The notes beneath the pieces were generated by a model. That model searched no databases. It saw only the letters and a program-made list of their open reading frames with translations, and was not told the origin of the DNA. A stretch of DNA of 64,000 nucleotides from Haemophilus haemolyticus. GTDB taxonomy: Bacteria; Pseudomonadota; Gammaproteobacteria; Enterobacterales; Pasteurellaceae. Below are positions 30,933 through 43,239 of the stretch, piece after piece. The number at the start of each line of letters is the position of its first letter. Within the stretch, counting starts at the first letter, position 1. The stretch spans positions 83,673 to 147,672 of the forward strand of contig NZ_LYCK01000011.1 in the NCBI RefSeq assembly GCF_001679045.1, in the 5' to 3' direction. A program made the position numbers and the translations under genes.

Positions 30933-31151
30933 CTATTCTTGTGATTTTTTCTTGAGATATTCATAAAGCTCATCTTTAATCCGTAATTTCTCTTTTTTCA
31001 AAGCCTCAATTTCCATATGAGTGGCGAGCTGAATGTTTTCCTGCATGTTCTTAATTTCATGATCTAATTCGTTATGCTTTTCAAAAAGACGATCGAAATA
31101 AGCATCATTACTTTTAAGTTTGGTGATTAATTCTCGGTATTCGGGAAACAT
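30933..31151 (-). CDS. YdcH-like DUF465 small coiled-coil protein
   Basis: A 72-residue, highly charged, mostly helical protein (MFPEYRELITKLKSNDAYFDRLFEKH start; KKEKLRIKDELYEYLKK end) that fits the DUF465/YdcH family. The function of the family is not established. TAGGAGC precedes the ATG at a good distance. It stands alone on minus with its own terminator and is preceded by a 120-base gap to the next minus-strand gene. Confidence 0.85.
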   Translation of the reverse strand: MFPEYRELITKLKSNDAYFDRLFEKHNELDHEIKNMQENIQLATHMEIEALKKEKLRIKDELYEYLKKKSQE

Positions 31152-31271
31152 AGCATTGCTCCTATAGTGGTTTTAACTTGTTTCAGTTTACTACATTCGC
31201 CCCAAATAAACAGAAGACGATCTTAAAAATTTGAGAACGATCACAAAAATTTATTTCTCGCAAATAATCTT

Positions 31272-32030
31272 TTACTCTTTTGCTTTTTTATTTCTTCCTG
31301 CACCTAAAATAAGCATAGCTAACAAACTAAGAATAATTCCAAAGCCAGCACCAATACCCGTTGAGATAACATAAGGTTTCTCTGCCATCACAAGATTAGG
31401 CTGTTGAACAAAATGAAATGCCATCAAATTATTATCTAAGGGTTGAACAGATTGCATCATCTTCAATTTGTTTTCCCAAGAAACATCAATTTTAGCGTCT
31501 GCAGCATTTTTCACTTGTTCGAATAACGATTTCCATTTTGTAATCAATTCATTATTTAATGTTTGGCGTGCCTGATTATTCACATAACGAATGTATTCCA
31601 CAAAAAGTTGATCCACTTCTTCACGATCAAAAGAAGAGAGCGTTAATTGATCAAGATTATTTTCTTGGGAAAATTTAAAATGCGAGGCAATTTGCTGCAC
31701 GGTTTGATTTTCAACTTTAGCTCTCGCTTTTACAAAATCAGATTGATTTAAAAAAGCGATTAATTGAGCGGGTGAATTCAGAATTTTTGTAAATTCATGA
31801 TAGGCAGAATTGGTCGCTTTGCGTTCAATCTTTGTGGCATCCACCGCATCCGCATCACCGCTAACTAAACTGTATGTAGAAAAAAGAGAAAAATAATTAC
31901 CTAGTTCACTCATTTTTGGCGTTTCAAATTGCGCACTAACCTGCCATTTTGTCGGATGAAAATGAGCCCCAGCAAAACCAAGCCCACCACCGATAATCAT
32001 AAATAGAAACGAAAGAATAAATTTTCTCAT
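31272..32030 (-). CDS. Wzz-like polysaccharide co-polymerase family protein
   Basis: A 252-residue protein with a transmembrane segment at each end (about residues 4-22 and 221-243) and a periplasmic central part with long helical stretches. This layout, together with the N-terminal P-T-K-W-Q-V-S-A-like strand motif, fits the Wzz/FepE chain-length regulator group. No polysaccharide genes adjoin it, so its partner is unknown; it is short compared with typical Wzz proteins (about 325-375). TAGGTGGG lies just before the ATG. serS is divergent. Confidence 0.7.
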   Translation of the reverse strand: MRKFILSFLFMIIGGGLGFAGAHFHPTKWQVSAQFETPKMSELGNYFSLFSTYSLVSGDADAVDATKIERKATNSAYHEFTKILNSPAQLIAFLNQSDFVKARAKVENQTVQQIASHFKFSQENNLDQLTLSSFDREEVDQLFVEYIRYVNNQARQTLNNELITKWKSLFEQVKNAADAKIDVSWENKLKMMQSVQPLDNNLMAFHFVQQPNLVMAEKPYVISTGIGAGFGIILSLLAMLILGAGRNKKAKE

Positions 32031-32190
32031 AACCCACCTAAAAATTTGATTAAATCGGCGAAAATTTTAACACAAAGTGCGGTGTATTTTTCTTTATTTT
32101 CAGAATATCGTTTTTCCCTTGGCTTTTAACTGGTTTATTTCAACAACGTGCGATAGAATAAAACCGTTTTCATTTCAACGAAAAAAGTAA

Positions 32191-33489
<1,299 letters not shown>

Positions 33490-33505
33490 TCCTTCTATAA
33501 AATAA

Positions 33506-33541
33506 AAAAAGCGTGGATTTTAAAATTTCCACGCTTTTTTA
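33506..33541. terminator. Bidirectional terminator between serS and selD
   Basis: AAAAAAAGCGTGGA and TCCACGCTTTTTT form a long perfect stem around an AT loop. Confidence 0.85.
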
Positions 33542-34582
33542 TTAAGCTATTTCAACGACGACATCGAGTTCTGATTTAGGTTTTAATTCCCCCACTTCAT
33601 ATAAATCAATGCCCGCATCCTTGGCTATTTCAATTACCGTTTGAACGCTATTAGGCTCAACTGCCACTAATAAACCACCTGATGTTTGAGGATCACACAA
33701 AATCGCTTTTTGTTCTTCCGTCAATACCCCAACTTTATGCCCATAACTTTCAAAATTACGCCCTGTTCCACCAGGTACGCAACTTTGAGCAATATAATCT
33801 TTTACACCGTCCAAGGTTTTAATTTTGTCCGAAAAAACTACCGCACTTAGATTTGAACCTTCACAGATTTCAATTAAATGACCAAGTAAACCAAATCCCG
33901 TGACATCCGTCATTGCTGTTACGCCCTCCACTTGGGAGAATTGGCTGCCAATAGAATTCATTTGGCACATGGCGGCAGTGGCTAAACCTTGATGTTCTGG
34001 TTTAAGTTTTCCTTTTTTCTCCGCCGTCGTCAAAATACCAATACCAAGCGGTTTCGTCATATAAAGCTTACAGCCTGATTTTGCAGAAGCATTACGTTTC
34101 ACTTTCTCAGTGTCAATTACGCCTGTCACGGCTAACCCAAAAATAGGTTCAGGCGAGTCAATGGAATGTCCTCCCGCCAAAGCAATACCCGCTTGATGGC
34201 AAGCAAAGCGACCACCATCAACGATTTTCTGTGCAACTTCTGCAGGTAATACATTAGTTGGAAAACCTAAAATTGCGATGCCCATAATCGGCTTACCGCC
34301 CATGGCAAAAATATCACTAATGGCATTGGTTGCGGCAATTCGTCCAAAATCAAAAGGATCATCCACAATCGGCATGAAAAAGTCTGTGGTACTGATAATC
34401 GCAGTTCCATTACCAAGATCATACACCGCTGCATCGTCAGCAGTTTCATTGCCGACGAGCAAATTTGGATCATAAAATTTTTCCAGTTCTGAATGTAAAA
34501 TTGTCCCTAACACCTTAGGCGAAATTTTACAACCTCAACCCGCACCATGGCTGTATTGCGTCAGCCGAATTTTTTCTTCCAT
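33542..34582 (-). CDS. selD: Selenide, water dikinase SelD (selenoprotein, UGA = Sec16)
   Basis: Makes selenophosphate from selenide and ATP for Sec and selenouridine synthesis. From the ATG at 34582 (AAGGT upstream) the frame reads [15 protein letters not shown], then TGA at codon 16 (34537-34535), then [11 protein letters not shown] and on to the stop, 346 residues in all. The UGA sits exactly where the catalytic Cys/Sec of SelD is expected (G-A-G-[C/U]-G-C-K). A bacterial SECIS-type hairpin follows at once. A naive reading that begins at GTG 34513 would lose the catalytic loop. The [10 protein letters not shown] segment and the rest match the AIR synthase-like fold. Confidence 0.95.
34494..34531 (-). 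promoter_or_regulatory. SECIS element for selenocysteine insertion in selD
   Basis: Immediately 3' of the UGA on minus, TGTAAAATT (34531-34523) pairs perfectly with AATTTTACA (34502-34494), and an upper stem CCTAA/TTAGG closes a GGTG loop. Position just after the UGA, the two-part stem and the G/U in the apical loop fit the SelB-binding bacterial SECIS. Confidence 0.85.
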
Positions 34583-34638
34583 TTTTATTTACCTTGTTGA
34601 ATATCCATTTTCGAGAATATGACTTTCAAACCCTATTC

Positions 34639-35595
34639 TTAATCATAAAGATCTTCGCCATCTTTCCTTGTACGCAATAATTGCAAAATCCAAACATATT
34701 GCTCTGGCGCTGGCGTAACAAAAGATTCTATTTCTTCGTTCATTGCTCGAGCTGATTGTTCAGGATCATCACTTAAATTCATTGCTGGATGAATTTCCAT
34801 TTCATATTTGCCAGTTTCAGCGTTATAACGAGGAAACATTGGAATGACCACGGCTTTAGAAAGTTTTGCCATTTTATTTAATCCCGGCAATGTCGCTTTA
34901 TAAGTTCCAAAGAAATCAACAAATACGCTTTGCTCCGCACCAAAATCTTCATCTGGTAAGTAATAACCCATTTCGCCTTTACGAACATGATTTAAAAAAG
35001 GTTTAATACCATTTTGGCGAGCATGCATTTTTCCGCCGAAGCGTTGGCGTGTAATTGTCCAAAGCCAATCCACCAATGGATTACGGTGTGGATTATACAT
35101 AGAGGTCATTGGCATACCTTGAGTGTGCAAAATAATGCCAGAGGCATCAATCGCCCAGCCATGTGGCACCATAAGAATAATATTCTTATCCTCAGCTTTT
35201 GCCTGTTCGATATGTTCAAGGCCGATAAATTCGCTACGTTTTTGCAAATGTTTCTTTGAACGAATAGCAATCTCACCAATACCAAACATAACTTGTGCAA
35301 CAACCGCAAACATTTTATCAATCACTTGCTCACGTTGTTGTTCAGTCCAATGAGGGAAACAATATTGCAAGTTAGTTTGTGCACGCGTACGCTGTTTCTT
35401 TGCTTTATGCCCAATCCAAATACCTAATTTTCCCGCCAATTTATCGCGCAGACGAAAAGGCACAAAGGCTAACAACAATAAAAAGAAAATACCGAGCCAA
35501 ATTCCCCAATATTGAGGCTTGAAATACGACCATGAAAAGTGCGCTTCATAGCCCACTCTCGCTGTCAAACGTAAATTTTGTTGATTATCTGACAT
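34639..35595 (-). CDS. lpxM: Lipid A acyltransferase (LpxM/MsbB)
   Basis: Transfers the last secondary acyl chain to lipid A of lipooligosaccharide at the inner membrane. The 318-residue protein has an N-terminal membrane anchor (about residues 28-48) and the catalytic H-x4-D (PHGWAIDAS near residue 142). The sequence LPDEDFGAEQSVFVDFFG is typical of the LpxL/LpxM group. LpxM rather than LpxL is favoured by similarity to the recalled H. influenzae MsbB. It sits in a minus-strand run mepA-yfcA-lpxM-selD. Confidence 0.9.
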   Translation of the reverse strand: MSDNQQNLRLTARVGYEAHFSWSYFKPQYWGIWLGIFFLLLLAFVPFRLRDKLAGKLGIWIGHKAKKQRTRAQTNLQYCFPHWTEQQREQVIDKMFAVVAQVMFGIGEIAIRSKKHLQKRSEFIGLEHIEQAKAEDKNIILMVPHGWAIDASGIILHTQGMPMTSMYNPHRNPLVDWLWTITRQRFGGKMHARQNGIKPFLNHVRKGEMGYYLPDEDFGAEQSVFVDFFGTYKATLPGLNKMAKLSKAVVIPMFPRYNAETGKYEMEIHPAMNLSDDPEQSARAMNEEIESFVTPAPEQYVWILQLLRTRKDGEDLYD

Positions 35596-35641
35596 AATAA
35601 AATGAAATTAATTTTAACCGCACTTTTACGCGCTTTCCGAA

Positions 35642-36409
35642 TTAAAAATGAAACCAACCCTGATCGTAAACCATTTTAGCCGTCATCATAAAAGACATGA
35701 TAACAACCATCGGTCGAATCAAGGTTTTACCTTTCGTCATCACCATTTTGGCGCCTAAATTTGCACCTAAAATGCTCCCAGCCATCATCACGAATCCCAC
35801 TTTCCAAAGAATTTGTCCCCCCAATAAGAAAAGCGCAAAAGAAGCAAGATTCGAAGTGAAATTCATCACTTTTGCATGTGCCGTCGCTTTCGGGAGATTA
35901 AATCCTAGCAAAGTAACACAGGCTAAACTCATGATTGAGCCAGTCCCGGGCCCAAAGAAGCCATCATAAAAACCTAAAAATGGGCTAACTAAAAGACCAA
36001 ACAACAGATAACTTAATCGTTGTTTCCGATCTTCATCACCTAATTTAGGGGTAAATAAAAAATATAGACCAATGGCTAAAATCAAAAAAGGCAGAATTTT
36101 TTTGAAAATCGCCACATCAATTGATTGAATTAATAATGTACCTAGGGCAGAACCTAAGAAAACCCAAATCAAAATAAACCAAATATCACGTAAATTGACC
36201 GCTCTTTTTCGCAAGAAATAAAGGCTTGCAGATAATGCTCCGCCCATAGCTTGCAATTTGTTAGTGCCTAACGCCATTGCAGGTGGCATGCCTGTCATGA
36301 GCAACGCTGGAATAGTGATTAATCCACCACCGCCAGCAATTGCATCGATAAATGATGCGACAAAACCAACACAAAACAATATTGCTAAAAGATCAATTCC
36401 GATATCCAT
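35642..36409 (-). CDS. yfcA: TSUP (TauE/SafE) family permease YfcA
   Basis: A 255-residue inner-membrane protein with about seven to eight hydrophobic segments and the family repeat signatures FIDAIAGGGGLITIPALL (residues 21-38) and GFYDGFFGPGTGS. TSUP members are thought to move sulfur-containing or other organic anions; the substrate of YfcA is unknown. AAGGT precedes the ATG, 17 bases after the mepA stop. The mepA-yfcA order is the same in E. coli. Confidence 0.9.
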   Translation of the reverse strand: MDIGIDLLAILFCVGFVASFIDAIAGGGGLITIPALLMTGMPPAMALGTNKLQAMGGALSASLYFLRKRAVNLRDIWFILIWVFLGSALGTLLIQSIDVAIFKKILPFLILAIGLYFLFTPKLGDEDRKQRLSYLLFGLLVSPFLGFYDGFFGPGTGSIMSLACVTLLGFNLPKATAHAKVMNFTSNLASFALFLLGGQILWKVGFVMMAGSILGANLGAKMVMTKGKTLIRPMVVIMSFMMTAKMVYDQGWFHF

Positions 36410-36426
36410 ATTGATTTACCTTAATT

Positions 36427-37287
36427 CTATTCTAACCATTCACTCCGATTCGGTGAGTTCAAAATTTGTTGGCACAAAAACGGCTCAGGTGGCGTAACTT
36501 TAGGTTTACTCACGGAAGTGCCTGGTTTTGGCGGTTCAAACCAAGAATATAATTCGTCTCCACAACCATCACCGGCAGGAACGGGGGCTTGATTTTCACA
36601 ATAAGGCGCATCTGCTGGGCAAGTTAAACGAACATGAAAATGAGAATCGTGACCATACCAAGGACGAACTTTGTGTAGCCAACCACGATCATTACCAGCG
36701 GTTTGGCATAATTTTACCTTAATCGCAGGATTAACAAAAATACGCGTCACGCTTGGATCTTGCGCGGCTAACTTGATTAACGTCGCATGATTGCTATTCC
36801 ATACACGTTCATCCACTCGTTGTGCCTTTCTATCTACAACTAATAAACCTTTGCCATCAGAATTCAGCGCATCGGCGTCTGACATTTCGCCCATTCTTAA
36901 CCAAATATCCGCATCTAATCCCATCTGATGGCTAGCATGACCCGTTAAAAATCGTCCACCTCCTGGCATGGCAATATCGCCCACTAACATAGTTGGCAAC
37001 CCTGCAGCTTTAGCACGTTGCCCCAAGTGTTCAAGATACTGAATCATATTTGGGTGGCCATAATAACGATTGCGATTCATACGAATCACTTGGTAACCTT
37101 CCCCTTTCGGCGGTAGTGCTTTCGCCCCAATAATACACCCATTGGTATAACTACCAATAGGTTTTGCTTTTCCATCGTCACTTGGAATTGGTCGCTTCAC
37201 TTTTTGCCAATCTAGAGGAGACGCAACAACGTTCAGAGAGAAAAATGCGGTAAAAATTATGGTTGTTTTTAATAAAATTTTATTCAT
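36427..37287 (-). CDS. mepA: Penicillin-insensitive murein endopeptidase MepA
   Basis: Periplasmic zinc enzyme that cuts D-Ala-meso-DAP cross-links in peptidoglycan. The ATG at 37287 (MNKILLKTTIIFTAFF) gives 286 residues with a signal peptide cut near VVA-SPLDW (residue 23). The LAS-type metal ligands are visible: RFLTGHASHQMGLDADIW and the C-terminal HDSHFHVRLTCP. Paired cysteines suggest disulfides in the periplasm. A start 15 codons earlier lacks signal-peptide character. A terminator separates it from aroC. Confidence 0.95.
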   Translation of the reverse strand: MNKILLKTTIIFTAFFSLNVVASPLDWQKVKRPIPSDDGKAKPIGSYTNGCIIGAKALPPKGEGYQVIRMNRNRYYGHPNMIQYLEHLGQRAKAAGLPTMLVGDIAMPGGGRFLTGHASHQMGLDADIWLRMGEMSDADALNSDGKGLLVVDRKAQRVDERVWNSNHATLIKLAAQDPSVTRIFVNPAIKVKLCQTAGNDRGWLHKVRPWYGHDSHFHVRLTCPADAPYCENQAPVPAGDGCGDELYSWFEPPKPGTSVSKPKVTPPEPFLCQQILNSPNRSEWLE

Positions 37288-37340
37288 TCTAATATCATCA
37301 TTAATAGTTTCATCGTCGATAAATATACCCACGATAAAAA

Positions 37341-37382
37341 ATAACTCCCCTTTGAGGAATATGCATTGCTCAAAGGGGGAAA
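37341..37382 (-). terminator. Terminator of aroC
   Basis: CCCCTTTGAG (37347-37356) and CTCAAAGGGG (37369-37378) form a perfect 10-bp stem; the minus strand continues with TTATTTTTTATC. Confidence 0.85.
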
Positions 37383-37433
37383 ATCAAAGCTTATCTAGGA
37401 GATAGCGAGCTAGCCTTAAATATTACATTAAGA

Positions 37434-38507
37434 TCACTTACACTGTGCCTTAAAACGTAATAGATGATCTAATAAAACAATCGCCATCATGGCTTCTGCG
37501 ATTGGCACAGCACGAATACCCACACAAGGATCGTGTCGACCTTTTGTTACAACCTCTACTGCTTCGCCATTAAGATTGATTGAACGACCAGGAATTGTAA
37601 TACTTGAAGTCGGTTTTAGCGCAATAGTGGCGATAATCGGTTGACCAGAACTAATTCCCCCTAAAATGCCACCGGCATGATTGCTTTCAAATCCATCGGG
37701 GGTCATTTCATCACGATGTTCACTTCCACGTTGCTCAACCACCGCAAAACCATCACCAATTTCGATGCCTTTTACTGCATTAATTCCCATTAATGCATGG
37801 GCAAGATCCGCATCTAAACGGTCAAATACTGGCTCGCCTAATCCTACTGGAACATTTTCAGCGATAACAGTAAGTTTTGCGCCAATAGAATCCCCTTCTT
37901 TTTTAAGTTCACGGATTAATTCATCGAATTTTTCTACCGCACTTTCATCAGGACAAAAGAATGGATTGCTATTTATCTTTTCCCAATCAATTTTCTCGAT
38001 GGTTTGCGGCGCAATTTTCACATGGCCGATTTGACTTAAAAAACCGCGGACTTCAATACCAAAATGTTCGCGTAAATATTTCTTCGCAATAGCCCCCGCA
38101 GCAACCCGCATCGCTGTTTCACGCGCTGAAGAACGCCCACCGCCACGGTAATCACGGATTCCATACTTTTGCTGATAGGTAAAGTCTGCATGACCTGGGC
38201 GAAAACGATCTTTAATGTCACCATAATCTTGAGAACGCTGATCTGCATTTTTAATGATCATCCCAATACTTGTGCCTGTCGTTTTTCCTTCAAACACACC
38301 AGATAAAATTTGAACTTCATCATCCTCACGACGCGGCGTGGTATATCGTGATGTCCCTGGTTTACGACGATCTAAATCTGGCTGAATATCTTTCTCAGAT
38401 AATTCGAGATTTGGCGGTACCCCATCAACGATACAGCCTAATGCAATACCATGTGACTCCCCAAAGGTTGTCACACGAAAAAGTTGTCCTATTGTGTTAC
38501 CCGCCAT
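37434..38507 (-). CDS. aroC: Chorismate synthase
   Basis: FMN-dependent last enzyme of the shikimate pathway. The 357-residue protein carries the family signatures [14 protein letters not shown] (residues 16-29), the central [38 protein letters not shown] stretch and the C-terminal [26 protein letters not shown] precedes the ATG. It is the last gene of a minus-strand run seqA-menE-mscK-aroC with small gaps. Confidence 0.97.
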   Translation of the reverse strand: MAGNTIGQLFRVTTFGESHGIALGCIVDGVPPNLELSEKDIQPDLDRRKPGTSRYTTPRREDDEVQILSGVFEGKTTGTSIGMIIKNADQRSQDYGDIKDRFRPGHADFTYQQKYGIRDYRGGGRSSARETAMRVAAGAIAKKYLREHFGIEVRGFLSQIGHVKIAPQTIEKIDWEKINSNPFFCPDESAVEKFDELIRELKKEGDSIGAKLTVIAENVPVGLGEPVFDRLDADLAHALMGINAVKGIEIGDGFAVVEQRGSEHRDEMTPDGFESNHAGGILGGISSGQPIIATIALKPTSSITIPGRSINLNGEAVEVVTKGRHDPCVGIRAVPIAEAMMAIVLLDHLLRFKAQCK

Positions 38508-38518
38508 ATTACTTCTCT

Positions 38519-41500
38519 TTAATTAGTTTTAGTTAATTTTTCCATATTAATGAATGGAATCTCTTCACCCGTGTCTTTATTTTTAATAAAGATATCCAAT
38601 TGATTGAAAGCAATGTCTATATTATTTTCTTTAAACAATTGATTTACACGACGATTTAATAAATCAAGCGTATCATTACGATCTGAAATCTGTCCGACAT
38701 AAACTCGTAACTCATGGTCTAAAGTGCTTGCACCAAAATTTAAAAATAATGCTCTTGGCTCAGGCTCTTTTAAAACACTAGGCAATTCATAAGCCGCTTG
38801 TAACAACAAACGTTTTACTAATTCTAAATCGGAGTTATAAGCAACCCCAACAGATATAACTAAACGAGTAATGGTATTTGATAATGCCCAGTTCGTCACT
38901 TGCCCTGTTACAAACGATTTATTCGGCACAATCACTTCTTTTCTATCAGGATCAATCATTGTAATTGCACGAATACGGATTTTTGCTACCGTACCTGTGA
39001 CACCGTTTATGGTAACGGTATCGCCCACTCGAATTGGGCGTTCAAACAATAAAATAATCCCGGATACAAAGTTTGCAAAGATTTCTTGCATACCAAAGCC
39101 CAAACCAACTGAAAGGGCAGCAAATAACCATTGCAATTTAGACCAGGACATGCCTAATGTAGCAAATGCCCATGCCCCGCCAACCGCAACTAAAACATAA
39201 GTTAACAATGTAGTAATAGTATAAGGCGTGCCTTGTGAAAGTTTAACCCGTGAGAAAATTAGTACTTCTAAAATACCTGAGATATTTCGTACTAACACAT
39301 AAGTAATCCCAACAATAACCAAAGCAACGAGAAGATTGAATAAAGTGATACTTTCCATCACGGTGCCAGCTTCAGTTGTCGTCGTTTGCTGCCATAAGGT
39401 CACTTCACGCAAATAACTTGCCACCGTGACAAGATCTGACCAAACATAGTAGAAAATGCCAAACAAAGCAGTCCAAATGAAAAGATCCGCAAAACGCAAT
39501 AATTGGCTACGCACTTCATTCAGCGCTAAGCCTTCTTCTTTTTCATTAAGAACAAGCTCATCGGATGTTGATCCTTCATTAATATTTGCTCGTTTTTGAT
39601 GACGTTTTTCTTCTAAACGGCGATGAGCCAAGCGACGAGAAGATACAGTAATACCACGATAAATCACTTGACGAATTAACCACCACACACACCATGCGAT
39701 ATAAGAATTAATCAAATGCTGTATTAAATTCAATGCAGTGTAATAGTATCCCAACGCAACTAGTATCACTAAGCCAACAGGAATAATCTGTAAACCGAAT
39801 TGAACGATTTTGACAATAATGTGGTTATGGCTTTTTTTCTCATCTTCGTAAGAACGTAGCACATTTTTGAAACGTGGGGCGATGATAATAATGCAGAACA
39901 ACAATGAAACTATTGTATTCACCTGTCCAATCACATCATTTGCCAACCCATAATCAGTCACGTTACTAAATACTGATGTATTAAGTAATAACACAACTGC
40001 AACAACAATACGTTTAATTACACTTTGAAAACGCACCGCACTTTGTTGAGAAAATTCAAAGTGACGGACAAAAATCCCATTCGGTCGGAATAAAGAAAGC
40101 CAAAACGTGAAGAACCACCAATAGCCAGCCATACTAAACGACCAATCCCAAAACTCAGTTGGATTTTTCATAAAGAAAAAGCCAAGCATTTGACAAATAG
40201 CTAAAAACCATAAAGTTCCAGAAAGCGTTAAAAATGCAGTAAGCAATAAAGCTTGTGGTGTATTCCACTGATTATCATATTTTAATCGGTTAATTTCGCC
40301 GTTAATTTTTGACAGACGTTGTTTGATGCGATCTTTGAATTTAAAAATAGCCCCACCAACAACAAACAAGCCTAAGCAGTACATCAACAAGTAAGGCAAG
40401 TTACTGTAATTTGTTGGTAAACCAATTTTTTTCACAATACCATCAACTTGCGCCATAAATGCTCGAGGCAATTGAGCAAACCAATCTAAATTAATAGGAT
40501 TATTGCTTTTAACCCAGAAACTTTGTTGCTCCAATTTTGATTGAATTTGATCACTAATTTGAGTAATTTGTTGCTGAGTAAGCTCTAAAGAAATAGCTAA
40601 ATTAAGTTGATTATTCAATGACTTAATTAAGTCAGAAGCCATTTTACGACGTTCAGTTAGCAAATTAACTAATTGTGTTTTTTCAGCGTGAGTAAATTTC
40701 TCACCTTCATCTGATTCGACTTTGGCAATATAGGCATCTAAATCGTAAAGTTCATTACGTTTTTGAGTGATATCGAAAATTTGTACGCGCAAATCCGCAA
40801 TTTGTTTTGATAAACCTTGAATATTTAAGTTCGTCGGTAATTTTTGTTTTTGTTGTTGAATAATACGAGAAAGCACCAACGTACCTTGTAATGCACTAAT
40901 TTGCTCTTCGATAGTGTGTTGAGTTTGGGTTAGGCTATCAAACACATTACGCATTCTTAGATCATCTTGCGTCAAGATGTTCGTCTTTTCAGTTTGTTGC
41001 AACAAATATTGACTCAACTCTGCATTACGCGCCAATTCTTTCTGAATATAAGCATTTTTTGCACTATTTTGTTGCTGTTGCTGAACTTGTTCTACTTGGT
41101 TTTGAGTTTGCGCCAAGTTTTTCTGATTGATCACTTCTTGGATCGCCACAATTTGTTGTTGTAGCAGTTGCAAACGAACATTCAACAAATCATAACGGCT
41201 TTGATAAAGCAATGTCAGCTGATCGCTATTTTTCAATAAATCTTGGTTATAAGCGTTTTTTAAATCAATCAACTGTAATTCTATTTGATTTTTTTGACGT
41301 AAGGTTTTTGTAAGATTGCTATCGGCTAATTGTTGATTAATTTCTTGTGTGCGTTTCAAATTCTCAGTAAGACTGGTTTGTGCACGCTCAGATACAGAAC
41401 TTTGCCCCGCTAATTGAGTATTCGCTTTACTTAAAGCCGTTTGGGTTTCCTGCTGTTGAACATTAAGTTTGCTTAATGTAGCCTGTAAATCTGCTAAATT

Positions 41501-41857
41501 TTGAGCTTGATAATCGACTGATTTAGATTGTTCTAACTGCTTCTTAAACGCCAATAAATCTGCATTATTTTTCTTAATTTCACTATCAGCATGGGCTAAA
41601 ACATCATGTAAATCTTCATTATTTTTTTGTTGAGTTTGAATGAGTTGCAATAAATCTAAAGAGGTTTGCAATTCATTAATAAGCGCAGTTTTTACATCAC
41701 CGTCAGCCATTTTTTGTGCATCGGCTAAATCAGTAGTGAGTTCTTGCTCCGTAGGTAATAATATTTTGCTTTTGTTTGCAGCAAATGTTGGATGCACCGT
41801 CGCCCAACCAATTAAAGCTGTAGCTAAAAGTGCGGTGAAAAAACGTGATATTTTCAT
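38519..41857 (-). CDS. mscK: Large MscS-family mechanosensitive channel (MscK/KefA type)
   Basis: Protects against osmotic downshock. The 1112-residue protein has a signal peptide (cut near residue 27, TFA-ANKSK), a long periplasmic region of about 440 residues rich in Gln and predicted coiled coil, some eight extra membrane helices, and the C-terminal MscS pore and beta domain ([37 protein letters not shown] near residues 910-945). Length fits both MscK (1120) and MscM/YjeP (1107) of E. coli, and I cannot separate these with certainty. AGGT precedes the ATG. Confidence 0.88.
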   Translation of the reverse strand: MKISRFFTALLATALIGWATVHPTFAANKSKILLPTEQELTTDLADAQKMADGDVKTALINELQTSLDLLQLIQTQQKNNEDLHDVLAHADSEIKKNNADLLAFKKQLEQSKSVDYQAQNLADLQATLSKLNVQQQETQTALSKANTQLAGQSSVSERAQTSLTENLKRTQEINQQLADSNLTKTLRQKNQIELQLIDLKNAYNQDLLKNSDQLTLLYQSRYDLLNVRLQLLQQQIVAIQEVINQKNLAQTQNQVEQVQQQQQNSAKNAYIQKELARNAELSQYLLQQTEKTNILTQDDLRMRNVFDSLTQTQHTIEEQISALQGTLVLSRIIQQQKQKLPTNLNIQGLSKQIADLRVQIFDITQKRNELYDLDAYIAKVESDEGEKFTHAEKTQLVNLLTERRKMASDLIKSLNNQLNLAISLELTQQQITQISDQIQSKLEQQSFWVKSNNPINLDWFAQLPRAFMAQVDGIVKKIGLPTNYSNLPYLLMYCLGLFVVGGAIFKFKDRIKQRLSKINGEINRLKYDNQWNTPQALLLTAFLTLSGTLWFLAICQMLGFFFMKNPTEFWDWSFSMAGYWWFFTFWLSLFRPNGIFVRHFEFSQQSAVRFQSVIKRIVVAVVLLLNTSVFSNVTDYGLANDVIGQVNTIVSLLFCIIIIAPRFKNVLRSYEDEKKSHNHIIVKIVQFGLQIIPVGLVILVALGYYYTALNLIQHLINSYIAWCVWWLIRQVIYRGITVSSRRLAHRRLEEKRHQKRANINEGSTSDELVLNEKEEGLALNEVRSQLLRFADLFIWTALFGIFYYVWSDLVTVASYLREVTLWQQTTTTEAGTVMESITLFNLLVALVIVGITYVLVRNISGILEVLIFSRVKLSQGTPYTITTLLTYVLVAVGGAWAFATLGMSWSKLQWLFAALSVGLGFGMQEIFANFVSGIILLFERPIRVGDTVTINGVTGTVAKIRIRAITMIDPDRKEVIVPNKSFVTGQVTNWALSNTITRLVISVGVAYNSDLELVKRLLLQAAYELPSVLKEPEPRALFLNFGASTLDHELRVYVGQISDRNDTLDLLNRRVNQLFKENNIDIAFNQLDIFIKNKDTGEEIPFINMEKLTKTN

Positions 41858-41874
41858 AAGTTACCTGTATTTTT

Positions 41875-43239
41875 TTATTGTTCGTTTATTTGTTTTGCTA
41901 ACCAATCGGCAAGCACTTTACGTGATATTTTTATTGCACCAGTAGATAAATCTACTGGCAATTCATAATAAGCTATTGGCTGTTTAAAGCGAGCCAATTT
42001 ATCTTGTAAAAATTCAGTGAGTTTTTCGACCGCACTTTGATTAAAGGGTTCATTCAAAGCAACAATCGCAACTGGGCGATAGCCAAATTCATGATCGGCG
42101 TTGGGTAAAACAAAAACTTGTTTCACCATAGCATTTTTCAGAATCACTTGCTCTATTTCTTCTGGCTGAATATTTTCACCGCCTGAAATAAACATATTAT
42201 CAAGTCGTCCGATAATAACCAGTTCACCCTCTTGCAAAATGCCTTTATCTTTTGTCTGAAGCCAGTCGTCTTCATTCGTTAATGGAAAAATTTGTCGATC
42301 TTTCCAATACCCCATCGCCAAACCCGCGCCTTTTAGCCAAACTTCATCATCCACCAAACGATATTCTCGACCTAATAACGGTTGCCCTACGCCTTGTTTT
42401 TCATCAGATTTTTTGGCAAAAACCGTAGAAGCCATTTCCGTCATTCCGTAGCCAGAATAAGTTTCGATACCATATTTCACCATATTTTGTGTAAGTTCTG
42501 TGGGAATATGCGCACCGCCCAGTAAAATATGACGCGTAGCAAATGAAATGCTCGGATTTTCCTGTAAATAATCTAATAAACGCTGTAATTGCGTTGGCAC
42601 AAGAGAAACGTGAGTCGCCTCCAATAATGAAGCATAAAAATCTGTTTTTGGAAAATGCAATTCAGCGCCACAGCTCAACCAACGCCAAACGATACCTTGC
42701 CCTGAAACATGATATAACGGCAACGAAAGTAGCCAAGAATGTGCGCTATCGAACTTCATCAATTCGCATACGCCCTTCGCATTATCTAAATGCGCTTGAA
42801 CATTATGTACTACCGCTTTTGGCAAACCTGTAGAACCAGACGTGAGCGTCATTGTTGCAGGGCGAGAGAAATCAGCTTTTTGTATAACTACATCAGCTTT
42901 GGGAAAATCCCTCAAATCTTCATCACAAAAACAAAAATCGATGTGATGAACATTACACAATTCTGTAATTTTTTCTTGCGGGAAAGCCGGATTAATACCT
43001 AGAATTTTTGCACCAAGTTGGATTGTAGCAAGATATAAAAATAAAATGTTTTCTGTATTTTTTCCAACAAAAGCAACCGCACTTTCAGGGTTTACACCTT
43101 TATTTTGTAAAAAGGAAACAGTTTGGTTCACTTTCTCGGCTACTTGCGCCCAATTAAAAATATCGCCCTGTGCAGTGCTCAAGGCGATTTTATGAGAAAA
43201 CTTAGATTGAATAGCAAAGGCTTGCCAAGGATACATCAT
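41875..43239 (-). CDS. menE: 2-succinylbenzoate-CoA ligase
   Basis: Adenylate-forming ligase of menaquinone synthesis, converting o-succinylbenzoate to its CoA ester. The 454-residue protein has the AMP-binding P-loop TMTLTSGSTGLPKAV near residue 130, the GYGMTEMASTV motif and the C-terminal hinge GRLDNMFISGGENIQPEEIE. Menaquinone is the anaerobic quinone, which fits the facultative lifestyle. Its ATG overlaps the seqA stop by one base. No other men genes are in the window. Confidence 0.93.
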   Translation of the reverse strand: MMYPWQAFAIQSKFSHKIALSTAQGDIFNWAQVAEKVNQTVSFLQNKGVNPESAVAFVGKNTENILFLYLATIQLGAKILGINPAFPQEKITELCNVHHIDFCFCDEDLRDFPKADVVIQKADFSRPATMTLTSGSTGLPKAVVHNVQAHLDNAKGVCELMKFDSAHSWLLSLPLYHVSGQGIVWRWLSCGAELHFPKTDFYASLLEATHVSLVPTQLQRLLDYLQENPSISFATRHILLGGAHIPTELTQNMVKYGIETYSGYGMTEMASTVFAKKSDEKQGVGQPLLGREYRLVDDEVWLKGAGLAMGYWKDRQIFPLTNEDDWLQTKDKGILQEGELVIIGRLDNMFISGGENIQPEEIEQVILKNAMVKQVFVLPNADHEFGYRPVAIVALNEPFNQSAVEKLTEFLQDKLARFKQPIAYYELPVDLSTGAIKISRKVLADWLAKQINEQ

